Shown here: positions 44,850-55,920 of the stretch, one piece after another
Layout of the letters: each line of letters starts with the position of its first letter
Numbering within the stretch: the first letter of the stretch is position 1
Origin: Xanthomonas sacchari
GTDB lineage: Bacteria > Pseudomonadota > Gammaproteobacteria > Xanthomonadales > Xanthomonadaceae
NCBI RefSeq assembly: GCF_040529065.1
Contig: NZ_CP132343.1
Coordinates: 930,001-994,000 of the forward strand
Direction of reading: 5' to 3'
Length of the DNA stretch: 64,000 nt
Notes under the pieces: model-generated
Seen by the model: only the letters and a program-made list of their open reading frames with translations
What the model was told of the DNA's origin: nothing
Databases searched by the model: none
Translations under genes and position numbers: made by a program

Positions 44850-45118
44850 GGGAATGGTGAATCGGGAATTGGGAATGGGTAAGAGCAAAAGCAAAGGCAG
44901 TGCTGCGGTGAGATCGGTGGAGAGCGGTGAGAGAAGGTAGGTAGGCGTAGTTTTTTGCAATTCCGCTGAGGAAAAGGTCCCGGGCTGGAGACGCGCTGTT
45001 GCGATTCCCCACTCCCGATTCCCCATTCCCAGCTTCCAAACAACAACACTCGCCGAAATGCGGGTGTCGGGCAGGCGAACGGAGCGATCCGATTCCCCAT
45101 TCCCGATTCCCCATTCAC
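44850..45118. repeat. Compound heptamer repeat between ftsA and ftsZ
   Basis: One forward arm (44850-44879) is followed by two reverse arms (about 45003-45033 and 45089-45118), so the left arm can pair with either. The gap between has a purine-rich stretch and AGTTTTTTGC near 44947. ftsZ starts 20 bases after the last arm with its own AGAGGA site. A separate ftsZ promoter is expected in this gap but no good pair of hexamers was found. Confidence 0.75.
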
Positions 45119-45138
45119 GGCTCAAAGAGGAAACGGAC

Positions 45139-46365
45139 ATGGCGCATTTCGAACTGATTGAAAAGATGGCACCCAATGCAGTGATCAAGGTCGTTGGCGT
45201 GGGCGGCGGCGGCGGCAACGCGGTCGCGCACATGGTCAGCAGCAGCGTGGACGGCGTGGAGTTCATCACCGCCAACACCGACTCGCAGGCGATCAAGAAC
45301 TGCGGCGCCAAGCTGCAGCTGCAGCTCGGCACCAACGTCACCAAGGGCCTGGGCGCGGGCGCAAATCCGGAAGTCGGCCGCCAGGCCGCGCTGGAAGACC
45401 GCGAGCGCATCATGGACGCGCTGCAGGGCGCGGACATGGTGTTCATCACCGCCGGCATGGGCGGCGGCACCGGCACCGGCGCTGCGCCGGTGGTGGCGCA
45501 GCTGGCCAAGGAAATGGGCATCCTGACCGTGGCCGTGGTCACCAAGCCGTTCCCGTTCGAAGGCCGCCGCCGCATGCAGGTGGCGCTGAAGGGCATCGAG
45601 GAACTGAGCCAGCACTGCGACTCGCTGATCACCATTCCGAATGAAAAGCTGATCACCGTGCTCGGCCGCAACGCCACCATGATCCAGGCGTTCCGCGCCG
45701 CCAACGACGTGCTGCAGGGCGCGGTGCAGGGCATCGCCGACCTGATCGTGCGTCCGGGCCTGATCAACGTCGACTTCGCCGACGTGCGCACCGTGATGTC
45801 GGAAATGGGCCTGGCGATGATGGGCACCGGCTCGGCCCGCGGCGACGACCGCGCGCAGGCCGCCGCCGAAGCGGCGATCCAGAACCCGCTGCTGGACGAC
45901 GTCAACCTGGCCGGCGCCAACGGCATCCTGGTCAACATCACCGCCGGCCCGGACTTCACCATGGCCGAGTTCGACGAGATCGGCCGCACCATCGAAGGCT
46001 TCTCTTCCGAGGACGCCACCGTGGTGGTCGGCACCGTGCTGGATCCGGACATGCAGGACGAAGTGCGCGTGACCGTGGTCGCCACCGGCCTGAACCGTGC
46101 GGTGTCGCGCCAGTCGCAGCGTCCGGAGCAGCGTGCGCCGATCAAGCTGGTGCGCAACGCCACCACCGGCCAGCCGGAGTTCGGCGACTTCGAGCACGGC
46201 GGCGACGCCGTGTCCAAGGCCGTCGGCGGTGCGATGGGCCTGGGCCTGCGCCGTCCCAGCGGCGACGGCATGAGCGCGGCGGCGTCCGCACCGGCACCGG
46301 CCGCGGCCGACCTGCCGAGCGACTACCTGGACATCCCGGCGTTTCTGCGCCGCCAGGCCGACTGA
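45139..46365 (+). CDS. ftsZ: Cell division protein FtsZ
   Basis: FtsZ is the tubulin-like GTPase that forms the Z ring at mid-cell. The 408-residue protein has [17 protein letters not shown] near the start, the tubulin signature [16 protein letters not shown], the T7 loop [11 protein letters not shown] with its catalytic acids, and the C-terminal conserved peptide [15 protein letters not shown], which binds FtsA. The linker is Ala/Pro-rich. ATG at 45139 is preceded by AGAGGAA at 45126-45132. It is the last dcw gene before a strong terminator. Confidence 0.98.
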   Translation: MAHFELIEKMAPNAVIKVVGVGGGGGNAVAHMVSSSVDGVEFITANTDSQAIKNCGAKLQLQLGTNVTKGLGAGANPEVGRQAALEDRERIMDALQGADMVFITAGMGGGTGTGAAPVVAQLAKEMGILTVAVVTKPFPFEGRRRMQVALKGIEELSQHCDSLITIPNEKLITVLGRNATMIQAFRAANDVLQGAVQGIADLIVRPGLINVDFADVRTVMSEMGLAMMGTGSARGDDRAQAAAEAAIQNPLLDDVNLAGANGILVNITAGPDFTMAEFDEIGRTIEGFSSEDATVVVGTVLDPDMQDEVRVTVVATGLNRAVSRQSQRPEQRAPIKLVRNATTGQPEFGDFEHGGDAVSKAVGGAMGLGLRRPSGDGMSAAASAPAPAAADLPSDYLDIPAFLRRQAD

Positions 46366-46450
46366 GGTCTGCGTCATCGGCCGGCGCGTGCGCCGGCCCG
46401 CAACACCGCCGTCCGGGAGCGCCTCCCTGGCCGGCGCGCCATGTCCCTTG

Positions 46451-46481
46451 CTGCCGGGTCCCCGCGACCCGGCAGGTTTTT
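46451..46481 (+). terminator. Rho-independent terminator of the dcw cluster
   Basis: CTGCCGGGTC (46451-46460) and GACCCGGCAG (46466-46475) form a perfect 10-bp stem with a 5-base loop, followed by GTTTTT. A second GC hairpin (GGCCGGCGC/GCGCCGGCC, 46379-46398) lies just after the ftsZ stop. This should end most transcription from the cluster before lpxC. Confidence 0.9.
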
Positions 46482-46536
46482 GCGACCGCGACGCCGGCAC
46501 GGGCCAGTGTTGCAAGCATGGGATGCTGTGACCGCT

Positions 46537-46566
46537 TTGTTAAAATTTAGCTAAACGCGTGATATT
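46537..46566 (+). promoter_or_regulatory. Candidate lpxC promoter
   Basis: TTGTTA (46537-46542) and GATATT (46561-46566), 18 bases apart, lie in an AT-rich patch between the dcw terminator and lpxC, about 50 bases upstream of its start. The hexamers each match four of six consensus positions. Confidence 0.45.
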
Positions 46567-46617
46567 CTCGTTGTCTGTTCAGTTCCCGTGCGAACAGACG
46601 TTCCCAGACTGTCTGCC

Positions 46618-47532
46618 ATGACCCAGCAACGCACCCTCAAGAACACGATCCGCGCCACCGGCGTGGGCCTGCACAGCGGCGACAAGGTCTACATGACCCT
46701 GCGCCCCGCACCGGCCGACCACGGCATCGTGTTCCGACGCGTGGACCTGGATCCGGCGGTGGACGTGCCTGCCGATGCCGAGCTGGTCACCGAGACCACG
46801 CTGTGCACCGGCCTGAGCCGCGGCCAGGCCAAGATCCAGACGGTGGAGCACCTGATGTCGGCGATGGCCGGCCTCGGCGTGGACAACGCCATCGTCGAAC
46901 TGTCCTCGGCCGAACTGCCGATCATGGACGGCTCGGCCGGTCCGTTCGTGTTCCTGCTGCAGTCGGCGGGCATCGTCGAGCAGGACAAGGCCAAGCGCTT
47001 CATCCGCATCAAGCGCGAGGTCGAAGTGCGCGACGGCGACAAGATCGCCCGTTTCGTGCCGTACGACGGCGGCTACAAGCTCGGTTTCACCATCCAGTTC
47101 GACCACCCGATGATCCCGGCCAAGCAGTCGCGCCAGGAGATCGAGTTCTCGACGATGGCCTACATCAAGGAAATCTCCCGCGCGCGCACCTTCGGCTTCA
47201 TGCGCGACCTGGAGTACATGCGCGAGCGTAATCTCGGCCTGGGCGGTTCGATGGACAACGCCATCGTGCTCGACGAGTTCCGCGTGCTCAATGACGACGG
47301 CCTGCGCTACGCCGACGAGTTCGTGCGCCACAAGATCCTCGATGCGATCGGCGACCTGTACCTGGCCGGCGGTGCCATCCTCGGCGCCTACGAGGGCTAC
47401 AAGTCCGGCCACGCACTGAACAACAAGCTGGTCCGCGCCCTGCTCGCCGAGCAGGCGGCGTGGGAATGGGTCAGCTTCGAATCCGCCGCGCAGCAGGCGC
47501 CGGTGGCCTACGGGGCGGCGGCTTACGCCTGA
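46618..47532 (+). CDS. lpxC: UDP-3-O-acyl-N-acetylglucosamine deacetylase LpxC
   Basis: LpxC performs the committed step of lipid A synthesis, removing the acetyl group with a zinc ion. The 304-residue protein shows [21 protein letters not shown] at the start, the zinc ligands in [10 protein letters not shown] and [14 protein letters not shown] (H-x-x-x-D type region [12 protein letters not shown]), and [17 protein letters not shown]. Length is almost equal to E. coli LpxC (305). ATG at 46618 gives the family start; a GTG ten codons upstream would add atypical residues. It follows the dcw terminator and has its own candidate promoter. dciA is convergent. Confidence 0.97.
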   Translation: MTQQRTLKNTIRATGVGLHSGDKVYMTLRPAPADHGIVFRRVDLDPAVDVPADAELVTETTLCTGLSRGQAKIQTVEHLMSAMAGLGVDNAIVELSSAELPIMDGSAGPFVFLLQSAGIVEQDKAKRFIRIKREVEVRDGDKIARFVPYDGGYKLGFTIQFDHPMIPAKQSRQEIEFSTMAYIKEISRARTFGFMRDLEYMRERNLGLGGSMDNAIVLDEFRVLNDDGLRYADEFVRHKILDAIGDLYLAGGAILGAYEGYKSGHALNNKLVRALLAEQAAWEWVSFESAAQQAPVAYGAAAYA

Positions 47533-47677
47533 ACCCGTTCAACCCGGTGACGCCCGGGTAGAGATCACGGAATCGGCAATCGACCGGTTCTTCTTCTCCC
47601 CTTAACGCCGATTTAACGAATCGGTAACGACCTGACGCCCGACGCCCGCTAGGATGCGTCGGTCGCGGCGTGCGTGT

Positions 47678-48154
47678 CTACGTACGTCGACGGCCACGGT
47701 CGGAGCCCGTGGTCGCATCAGGCGTCGCGGAGACGACGTCCTGCAGGGAAGCCAGGGCCTCGCGCAGCCCCTTGTGCGTAGCCGCAGAAACCGGAGCTGG
47801 CGTGCTTCTTGCCTGCTGCATTGGGGAATGCGCGGGTGCAGTCGCAGTCTTGACGGTCACTTTGGTGGCTTTCAGCCCGAGGGAACGGGCCGCAGCAAGG
47901 ATGTCGGCCTCGGCCAGCCTGACCCGGGCGTGCCAGACCGGAGACTCAACGAGAAAAACGAGCTGTTCGCCGTTCACGTTGGCCAACCGACACCGGGAGG
48001 CCAGGTTCGGCGGCAGATGGGGGCGTAACTGCCGGTCCAGCGCGTCGAGCCACAGGGCACGGCGCAACGGGTCGCCCGCCTTGTCCGCCAGTGCGGCGTC
48101 CAGCGCCGGCTGCGGCGTGGCGGTATGGCCTTCGCCGGACTTTCGCTTAGACAT
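47678..48154 (-). CDS. dciA: DciA-like helicase loader (DUF721)
   Basis: DciA proteins load the replicative helicase DnaB in bacteria that lack DnaC/DnaI. The 158-residue protein is basic, with the DUF721 region LRPHLPPNLASRCRLANVNGEQLVFLVESPVWHARVRLAEADILAAAR, typical of the domain's KH-like fold. The C-terminal part is low-complexity. The position between lpxC and an M23 peptidase/secA is the usual one for this gene in xanthomonads and pseudomonads. Its start codon lies 10 bases from that of the divergent M23 gene, so the two leaders overlap fully. Confidence 0.85.
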   Translation of the reverse strand: MSKRKSGEGHTATPQPALDAALADKAGDPLRRALWLDALDRQLRPHLPPNLASRCRLANVNGEQLVFLVESPVWHARVRLAEADILAAARSLGLKATKVTVKTATAPAHSPMQQARSTPAPVSAATHKGLREALASLQDVVSATPDATTGSDRGRRRT

Positions 48155-48164
48155 GAAAACTCAT

Positions 48165-49112
48165 ATGACGTTCAAGAAGATCGTAATCCGTTCCAGTGAA
48201 AAGGGGGTCAAGACGTTACCGTGGCGATTGCGCGATTTCGCCGATCGCCGCCCCTTCGCCGCGCTCGGTTCCGTGCTCGGCCTCGGCATGGTACTCGGCA
48301 TCGGCGTCAGCGCTGCAGCCGGGTGGGGTGGGTCGGCGCAACTGCGCGCCAAGCTCGAGCGGCAGGACCAGGAACTGGCGCAGGTGCGCCGCGACGCGCA
48401 GACCCAGGTCAACGCCCTGGCGGCGCGGCTGGGCGAACTGCAGGCGCAGGCGACCCGGCTCAACGCACTCGGCGATCGCCTGACCCGCATGGGCAAGCTG
48501 CAGGACGGCGAGTTCGATTTCGACCAGCCGGTCGGCGTCGGTGGCGGCGACGACGAGCCCAGCCACGACATGCCCGCGCAGCAGCTCGGCAAGGAACTGG
48601 ACGGGCTGCAGCAGCAGTTCGCCACCTCCGGCCAGCAGTTGTCGGTGCTCGAATCGCTGCTGTTCGACCACCAACTGGACCAGAACGCGGTGCCTTCGCG
48701 GATGCCGATCCGCAACAGCTACATCACCTCGGCCTTCGGCGGCCGCGCCGATCCGTTCGGCCGCGGTACCGGCAACCACAAGGGCATCGACTTCCACGCC
48801 AATGTCGGCGACCCGGTGCTGGCGGTGGCCGACGGCGTGGTCAGCTATTCCGGCGTGCGCGGCGGCTACGGCAACGTGGTCGAGGTCGACCACGGCAATG
48901 GCTATGTCACCCGCTATGCGCACAATTCGCGGTTGTCGGTGAAGGTCGGCGACCTGGTGCGGGTCGGCCAGGAAGTGGCCAAGGCCGGCTCCACCGGCCG
49001 TTCCACCGGCGCCCACGTGCACTTCGAGGTGTGGAAGGACGGGGTGGTGGTGAACCCGGCCAAGTTCCTCGGCGATGGCGCCATTCCGGTGGGCCGCCGC
49101 GGCCGCGGCTGA
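48165..49112 (+). CDS. M23-family metallopeptidase with membrane anchor
   Basis: The 315-residue protein has a short cytoplasmic start, one membrane helix (about residues 33-55), a coiled coil (about 58-110) and a C-terminal LytM/M23 domain. The zinc motifs are [13 protein letters not shown] (H-x-x-x-D) and HVHFEV (H-x-H). Members cut peptidoglycan crosslinks or, if inactive, regulate amidases; the metal residues look complete here. ATG at 48165 is preferred. An in-frame ATG at 48153 would overlap the divergent dciA start. It is upstream of secA, as in other xanthomonads. The last residues (VGRRGRG) are basic. Confidence 0.9.
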   Translation: MTFKKIVIRSSEKGVKTLPWRLRDFADRRPFAALGSVLGLGMVLGIGVSAAAGWGGSAQLRAKLERQDQELAQVRRDAQTQVNALAARLGELQAQATRLNALGDRLTRMGKLQDGEFDFDQPVGVGGGDDEPSHDMPAQQLGKELDGLQQQFATSGQQLSVLESLLFDHQLDQNAVPSRMPIRNSYITSAFGGRADPFGRGTGNHKGIDFHANVGDPVLAVADGVVSYSGVRGGYGNVVEVDHGNGYVTRYAHNSRLSVKVGDLVRVGQEVAKAGSTGRSTGAHVHFEVWKDGVVVNPAKFLGDGAIPVGRRGRG

Positions 49113-49165
49113 GCCTTGCGGGGCCTGGCGTGCCGGCGCTTGAATCGCCGGGCGCCGCCCCAAGC

Positions 49166-49212
49166 TACAATGTGCTTTGCCATCGACAGGGCGCCTCGCG
49201 CCCTGTTTCGTT
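49166..49212 (+). promoter_or_regulatory. Possible secA leader: -10 hexamer followed by a terminator-like hairpin
   Basis: TACAAT (49166-49171) is a good -10. Fifteen bases on, ACAGGGCGC (49186-49194) and GCGCCCTGT (49198-49206) form a perfect 9-bp stem with a 3-base loop, followed by TTCGTTT. It could simply end the M23 transcript, or act as an attenuator in a secA leader of about 100 bases. Confidence 0.5.
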
Positions 49213-49276
49213 TGCGGCCCGTCGATTCCATGGGGGATCGGGCCGTCGAGGCGTTCCTTTCCAACCGGTTCCTTCA

Positions 49277-52018
<2,742 letters not shown>

Positions 52019-52119
52019 GCCTGGCCTGGCCGCACGGTGGCGCATGCGCGCCGCCGCTGCGGGCCGGCCCCCTTCAGGGGTGAAGACGCGGCTTCGTTGC
52101 TCCCGCAAATGTGGGGGGT

Positions 52120-52134
52120 GGGGGGGGGGGGGGG
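52120..52134. repeat. Poly-G tract, 15 bp
   Basis: Fifteen consecutive G residues follow a GTGGGGGGT block, between the convergent ends of secA and the monooxygenase gene. It lies 19 bp beyond the monooxygenase stop and thus outside both reading frames. Such tracts slip readily; the length should vary between strains or be uncertain in assembly. Confidence 0.9.
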
Positions 52135-52152
52135 ACGGCGGCCATCCGCCGC

Positions 52153-53340
52153 TCAGTTGCCCAGTTCGGCCAGGCGCGCCGCCAGCCTGCGCTGCAGCAA
52201 CGGCGCATGATCGACCAGCCCAAGCAGGCCGTTGCGGACCGTGCGTGCCAGCGGCGCGGTGGCGGTGGCCGCGTGGGTCATCGCGTCGGTCATGCGCACC
52301 ACGCCGCGAGCGATGCGGCGGCGGCGGGTCGCCCAGTCGTCCAGGCCCTGGTTATCGTGCTGGCGTAGCGCCTGCCGCAGCGCTGTCGCCAGGGCGACCG
52401 CGTCCTGGATGCCGGTATTCATGCCCTGGCCACCGGCGGGGCTGTGCACGTGCGCCGCATCGCCGCACAGCAGGACCCGCCCCCGGCGCATCTGCGCGGC
52501 CACCCGGTGCTGCAGATGGAAGTCCGAACGCCACAGCAGTGTGTCGACGCGCGCGCGCCTACTGCGCGGTCCGCGCGCATCGAGCAAGGCCTGCACCTGC
52601 GCCAGCGTCGGCGGCCCGATTGCGTCCGTCACCGTGGCCACGATCCGGTGGCGATCGCCCACGGTACCGTCGGGTTCCGGCAACGGCGCCACCACCATCA
52701 GGCCCTGCGGCGAGAAGAACAGGCTGACTTCGTCGCGCGGCAGCGGCCAGGCCATGCGCACATCGGCCAAAACGAACGTTTCCGCGTAGTCACCGCCCTC
52801 GAACGCGATCCCGGCGCCCTGCCGCACCGCGCTGTGCGCCCCGTCGCAACCGACGATCCAGTGCGCATGCACCTGCCGCCGGCGCTGCTGCGGCAGCTCC
52901 AGGTCGGCGCTGATGCCGTCTGCTGTCTGCGCAAACGAGAGCAGGCGTGCCGGACGCCACACCGTGACGGGGTCCGGCTCCAGGGCGTCGGCGAGGATCG
53001 CTTCGGTCGCGCTCTGCGGGCACATCAGCGCGTAGCGGTGCGCCGAGGGCAGGTCGTCGAAGCCGATCTGCAGCAGCACCCTGTCGCCGTCGCGCACGCG
53101 GAAGAGGGTGGTGCGCACGCCCGCCGCGAGCAGGCGCGGCACCACGCCCAGCGGTTCCAGCACCTCCAGGGTGCGCGCATGGATCACCGCTGCGCGCGAG
53201 GTGTTCCGCCCGGCCGGGTGCCGATCGACCAGCAGCGAGGCGATCCCGAGCCGGTCCAGTGCCAGGCGCAGCGCCAGTCCGCTGGGGCCGGCACCGACGA
53301 TCAGGACCTCCGTCGATCGCGTGTCGCAGTTTGCGTTCAT
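52153..53340 (-). CDS. FAD-dependent aromatic monooxygenase (PHBH-like)
   Basis: The 395-residue flavoprotein has the dinucleotide-binding motif VLIVGAGPSGLALRLALDRLG at residues about 12-32, the DG motif WIVGCDGAHSAVRQGAGIAF, and the GD motif VLLCGDAAHVHSPAGGQGMNTGIQDAVALA. These define the group A monooxygenases that hydroxylate phenolic or polyketide-like compounds with NAD(P)H and O2. The C-terminus is Arg/Ala-rich. Substrate unknown. ATG at 53340 is 104 bp from the divergent tetR gene and the gap has operator-like repeats. It is probably controlled by that regulator and may confer tolerance to an aromatic compound. Confidence 0.88.
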   Translation of the reverse strand: MNANCDTRSTEVLIVGAGPSGLALRLALDRLGIASLLVDRHPAGRNTSRAAVIHARTLEVLEPLGVVPRLLAAGVRTTLFRVRDGDRVLLQIGFDDLPSAHRYALMCPQSATEAILADALEPDPVTVWRPARLLSFAQTADGISADLELPQQRRRQVHAHWIVGCDGAHSAVRQGAGIAFEGGDYAETFVLADVRMAWPLPRDEVSLFFSPQGLMVVAPLPEPDGTVGDRHRIVATVTDAIGPPTLAQVQALLDARGPRSRRARVDTLLWRSDFHLQHRVAAQMRRGRVLLCGDAAHVHSPAGGQGMNTGIQDAVALATALRQALRQHDNQGLDDWATRRRRIARGVVRMTDAMTHAATATAPLARTVRNGLLGLVDHAPLLQRRLAARLAELGN

Positions 53341-53363
53341 CGCATCTTCCTGGGTAAGCGTGT

Positions 53364-53409
53364 GTTTACATCCTGCGCCGTTTCCGGGGTGGAGTAAACT
53401 TCTGTTTAC
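53364..53409. promoter_or_regulatory. Operator-like repeats between monooxygenase and tetR
   Basis: GTAAAC (53394-53399) and GTTTAC (53404-53409) form a 16-bp palindrome with a 4-base centre. A further GTTTAC lies at 53364-53369. The palindrome is 34 bp before the tetR start and 54 bp from the monooxygenase start, so a bound repressor could block both genes. This is typical of TetR autoregulation. Confidence 0.65.
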
Positions 53410-53443
53410 AAGGGCCGCGCCTGTGCCCTGCAGAGACGCATCC

Positions 53444-53998
53444 GTGACCCGTTCGCAGGCAACCAAGGACCGCATTCTCGAATCGGCACGCGCGCTGTTC
53501 GCGTTGCACGGCTACGACGGCACCACGGTGCGCCAGATCGCCGCGCAGGCGCAGGCCAACGTCGCACTGGTGATCCGCTACTACGGCAGCAAGGAGCAGT
53601 TGTTCCTGGCCGCGGTGGAGTTCGACCTGCGCCTGCCGGATCTGCGCGACCTCCCTGCCGAGGACGTGGGCGAGCGCCTGGCGGTGCATTTCTTTGCGGT
53701 CTGGGAGGACGCACCGTCGGGCTATCAGTTGGTGGCCTTGCTGCGCGCGGCGGTGAGCCACGCCGATGCGAAGGCGCGGATCACGGAGATCTTCGAGAGG
53801 CAGCTGCGTACCGCGGTACGGCGTTACCTCGGGCCGGGCGCGGCAGCGGAAACGCGCGCCGCGTTGATCGCCTCGCAGATGCTGGGCTTCGCCCTGGTGC
53901 GCTATGTGCTGGAATTTCCTGCCAGGGGCCTGACCCGGCCGCGCGCAGTGCGGGTATTGGGAGAGACGCTGCAGCGCTATCTGACGCAGCCTCTGTGA
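53444..53998 (+). CDS. TetR/AcrR-family transcriptional regulator
   Basis: The 184-residue protein has a TetR helix-turn-helix at residues 5-50: RILESARALFALHGYDGTTVRQIAAQAQANVALVIRYYGSKEQLFLAAV. The C-terminal ligand domain is helical. GTG at 53444 gives the normal TetR start (MTRSQATKDRILE). It is divergent from the monooxygenase gene with operator-like palindromes between. The likely role is repression of that gene and itself until an aromatic or lipophilic ligand binds. The ligand cannot be predicted. Confidence 0.88.
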   Translation: MTRSQATKDRILESARALFALHGYDGTTVRQIAAQAQANVALVIRYYGSKEQLFLAAVEFDLRLPDLRDLPAEDVGERLAVHFFAVWEDAPSGYQLVALLRAAVSHADAKARITEIFERQLRTAVRRYLGPGAAAETRAALIASQMLGFALVRYVLEFPARGLTRPRAVRVLGETLQRYLTQPL

Positions 53999-54081
53999 GG
54001 GCTGGGCGCGTTTGCCAAGCATGGCGGTCGCGCCGTGGCATGCTCGGTCATGGATCGCTCGAACACCTTGGAGAAATCGCC

Positions 54082-54456
54082 TTGGATGCCTCTACTAGCC
54101 GGGAACTGAAGGTCTTCGTGCCGGCGCAGGATTTCGCGCTGTCGGCGCAGTTCTATGCGGACATAGGCTTCGCGCCCGAGCCGCTCGGCGACGGCCTAAT
54201 CTGTTTCCGCCATGGCGACCGTTGCGCGTTCCTGCTGCAGGATTTCTACCACGCGGGCCTGGCGCACAACCTCGTGCTGCACCTGTGGGTGGAGGATGCC
54301 GATGCGTGGTGGCGGCGGCTGCAGGCGGCCGACCTGGCTGGCCGCTACGGCGCGCGCCTGGGCGAGCCCGAGGACCGTCCCTGGGGCATGCGCGACTTCA
54401 CCCTGCACGACCCCGGTGGCGTGCTGTGGCGGATCGGCCACGGCCTGGATGCCTGA
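54082..54456 (+). CDS. VOC-family (glyoxalase/bleomycin-resistance fold) protein
   Basis: The 124-residue protein fits the vicinal-oxygen-chelate fold: LKVFVPAQDFALSAQFYADIGFAPEPLGDGLICFRHGD at the start, a second half LHLWVEDADAWWRRLQAADL, and RDFTLHDPGGVLWRIGHGL at the end, where metal-binding Glu/His positions usually lie. TTG at 54082 is chosen because GGAGAA (54070-54075) is well placed before it; an ATG at 54040 would add 14 residues. The function is unknown. Members include glyoxalases, dioxygenases and antibiotic-binding proteins. It follows the tetR gene by 83 bp. Confidence 0.78.
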   Translation: MDASTSRELKVFVPAQDFALSAQFYADIGFAPEPLGDGLICFRHGDRCAFLLQDFYHAGLAHNLVLHLWVEDADAWWRRLQAADLAGRYGARLGEPEDRPWGMRDFTLHDPGGVLWRIGHGLDA

Positions 54457-54703
54457 GCGGTGCGCGTTGGATGGGCGGCGCTGGCGCGATGCAGGCGGTC
54501 GCGCAGGGTAGCGGCGGCTGCCCGCAGCGTAGCGGGCCAGTCTGCGCCTGATCTTGCCTTGGCGTGGCAGCCCGACCAGCAGCGCACGCCGACGCGCAGC
54601 GCGTGCTTTCCGGATTGCATCGGCGCCGCTTTACGTGGCCGACCGTCGCTGATGTGAACCCGGTTGATTGCGTTGGTACTGCCGGAAACGGCAAGCTTGC
54701 GCC
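54457..54703. other. Intergenic region VOC gene to Nudix-ThiE gene, no gene seen
   Basis: This 247-bp stretch has no convincing reading frame. A possible -10 for the next gene cannot be singled out. The run TGCGTTGGTACTGCCGGAAA lies just before the start of the Nudix-ThiE gene. Confidence 0.4.
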
Positions 54704-55666
54704 ATGTCCGAACCGCTCAGATCCATTCATGTCGTCGCCGGCGTCATCACCGATGCGCGCGGCCGTATCCTGCTGACCCGCCGTACCGAGGGCCGCGACC
54801 TGGCCGGCCTGTGGGAATTCCCCGGCGGCAAGCGCGAGCCCGGCGAGACCTCGGAGCAGGCGCTGGTGCGCGAACTGCAGGAGGAACTGGGCATCGATGC
54901 GGTGGTCGGCGAGTGGCTGATGGAAGTGCCGCAGCGCTACCCGGACAAGCGCCTGCGCCTGGAAGTGCGCCAGGTCTCGGCATGGAAGGGCACGCCGCGC
55001 GGCCGCGAGGGCCAGGCGCTGACCTGGGTGAGCGCCGACAAGCTGGGCCGCTACGCGATGCCGCCGGCCGACCAGCCGGTGGTGGCGATGCTGCGCCAGC
55101 CCGCCTGCTACCTGGTGACGCCGGAGCCGGCTGAGCCGGGTCACTGGTTGGCGGCGCTGCAGCGCGCACTGGACGCTGGCGTGCGCCGCGTGCAGTTGCG
55201 CGCGCGTGGCCTGCCGGCCGAGCAGTGGCTGCCGCTGGCGCGGGCCGCGGCGACGCTGTGTACGGCGCGTGGCGCGCAGGTGCTGGTCAACCGCGACGTG
55301 GCGCTGGCGCAGGAGCTGGACGTGGGCGTGCACCTGGGCGCGGAGCAGTTGCCGCAGTGGCAGGCGCGTCCGTTGCCGGCCGGACAGCCCGTGGCGGCGT
55401 CCTGCCACAGCCTCGAAGAATTGCAGGCGGCGCAGCAGCTCGGTTGCGATTTCGCGGTGGTCGGGCCGCTGGCGGCCACCGCCAGCCATCCCGGCGCCGC
55501 CCCGCTGGGCTGGGAGGCGTTCGAACGCCTGCGCGAGCAGGTCGCCCTGCCGATCTACCCGATCGGCGGCCTGCTGCCGAGCCAGGTGGCCGAAGCGCGC
55601 CGCCACGGCGGCCAGGGCATCGCCGCAATCCGCGGCCTGTGGCCGCTGGCGGCCGATGTGGCGTGA
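54704..55666 (+). CDS. Nudix hydrolase fused to thiamine-phosphate-synthase-like domain
   Basis: The first 130 residues are a MutT-type Nudix domain with the complete box GGKREPGETSEQALVRELQEELGI, which removes oxidised or unwanted nucleoside triphosphates such as 8-oxo-dGTP. Residues about 145-320 resemble ThiE/TenI: RALDAGVRRVQLRARGLPAEQW, VLVNRDVALAQELDVGVHLGAEQLP, DFAVVGPLAATASHPGAAPLGWEAF and PIYPIGGLLPSQVAEARRHGGQGIAAIRGLW. This MutT-ThiE fusion is found in many gammaproteobacteria; in Pseudomonas the corresponding protein is called MutT-like. Whether the second domain makes thiamine phosphate is doubtful. ATG at 54704 fits the domain start. Confidence 0.9.
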   Translation: MSEPLRSIHVVAGVITDARGRILLTRRTEGRDLAGLWEFPGGKREPGETSEQALVRELQEELGIDAVVGEWLMEVPQRYPDKRLRLEVRQVSAWKGTPRGREGQALTWVSADKLGRYAMPPADQPVVAMLRQPACYLVTPEPAEPGHWLAALQRALDAGVRRVQLRARGLPAEQWLPLARAAATLCTARGAQVLVNRDVALAQELDVGVHLGAEQLPQWQARPLPAGQPVAASCHSLEELQAAQQLGCDFAVVGPLAATASHPGAAPLGWEAFERLREQVALPIYPIGGLLPSQVAEARRHGGQGIAAIRGLWPLAADVA

Positions 55667-55690
55667 GTGTCGCCAAGCTGCATGCCCAAT

Positions 55691-55759
55691 CGTAGGAGCG
55701 TCTTCAGCCGCGACCGGGCATCCTCGAGAAGGCCCGATCGCGGCTGAAGCCGCTCCTAC
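55691..55759. repeat. REP palindrome after the Nudix-ThiE gene, with a further half copy
   Basis: CGTAGGAGCGTCTTCAGCCGCGACC faces CGATCGCGGCTGAAGCCGCTCCTAC. A lone right half (GTCGCGGCTGAAGCCGCTCC) lies at 55835-55858. The two are interleaved with single heptamer arms at about 55795-55825 and 55893-55917, so this 254-bp gap is made almost wholly of repeat sequence. Confidence 0.9.
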
Positions 55760-55920
55760 AGATGATGCGGTGCGCGCACAGGGGGCCGCTGTCGCGATTC
55801 CCGAATCCCCATTCCCGAATCCCGGCTCCATCGCGTCGCGGCTGAAGCCGCTCCTACAGATGACGCGCTGCGCGCGCAGGGAGCCGCGGTTGCGATTCCC
55901 CATTCCCCAATCCCGGCTTC

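Noticed and set aside
52100-52160. Phase-variable control of the monooxygenase by the poly-G tract
   Set aside because: The tract lies downstream of the stop codon, so slippage would not alter the reading frame or the promoter.
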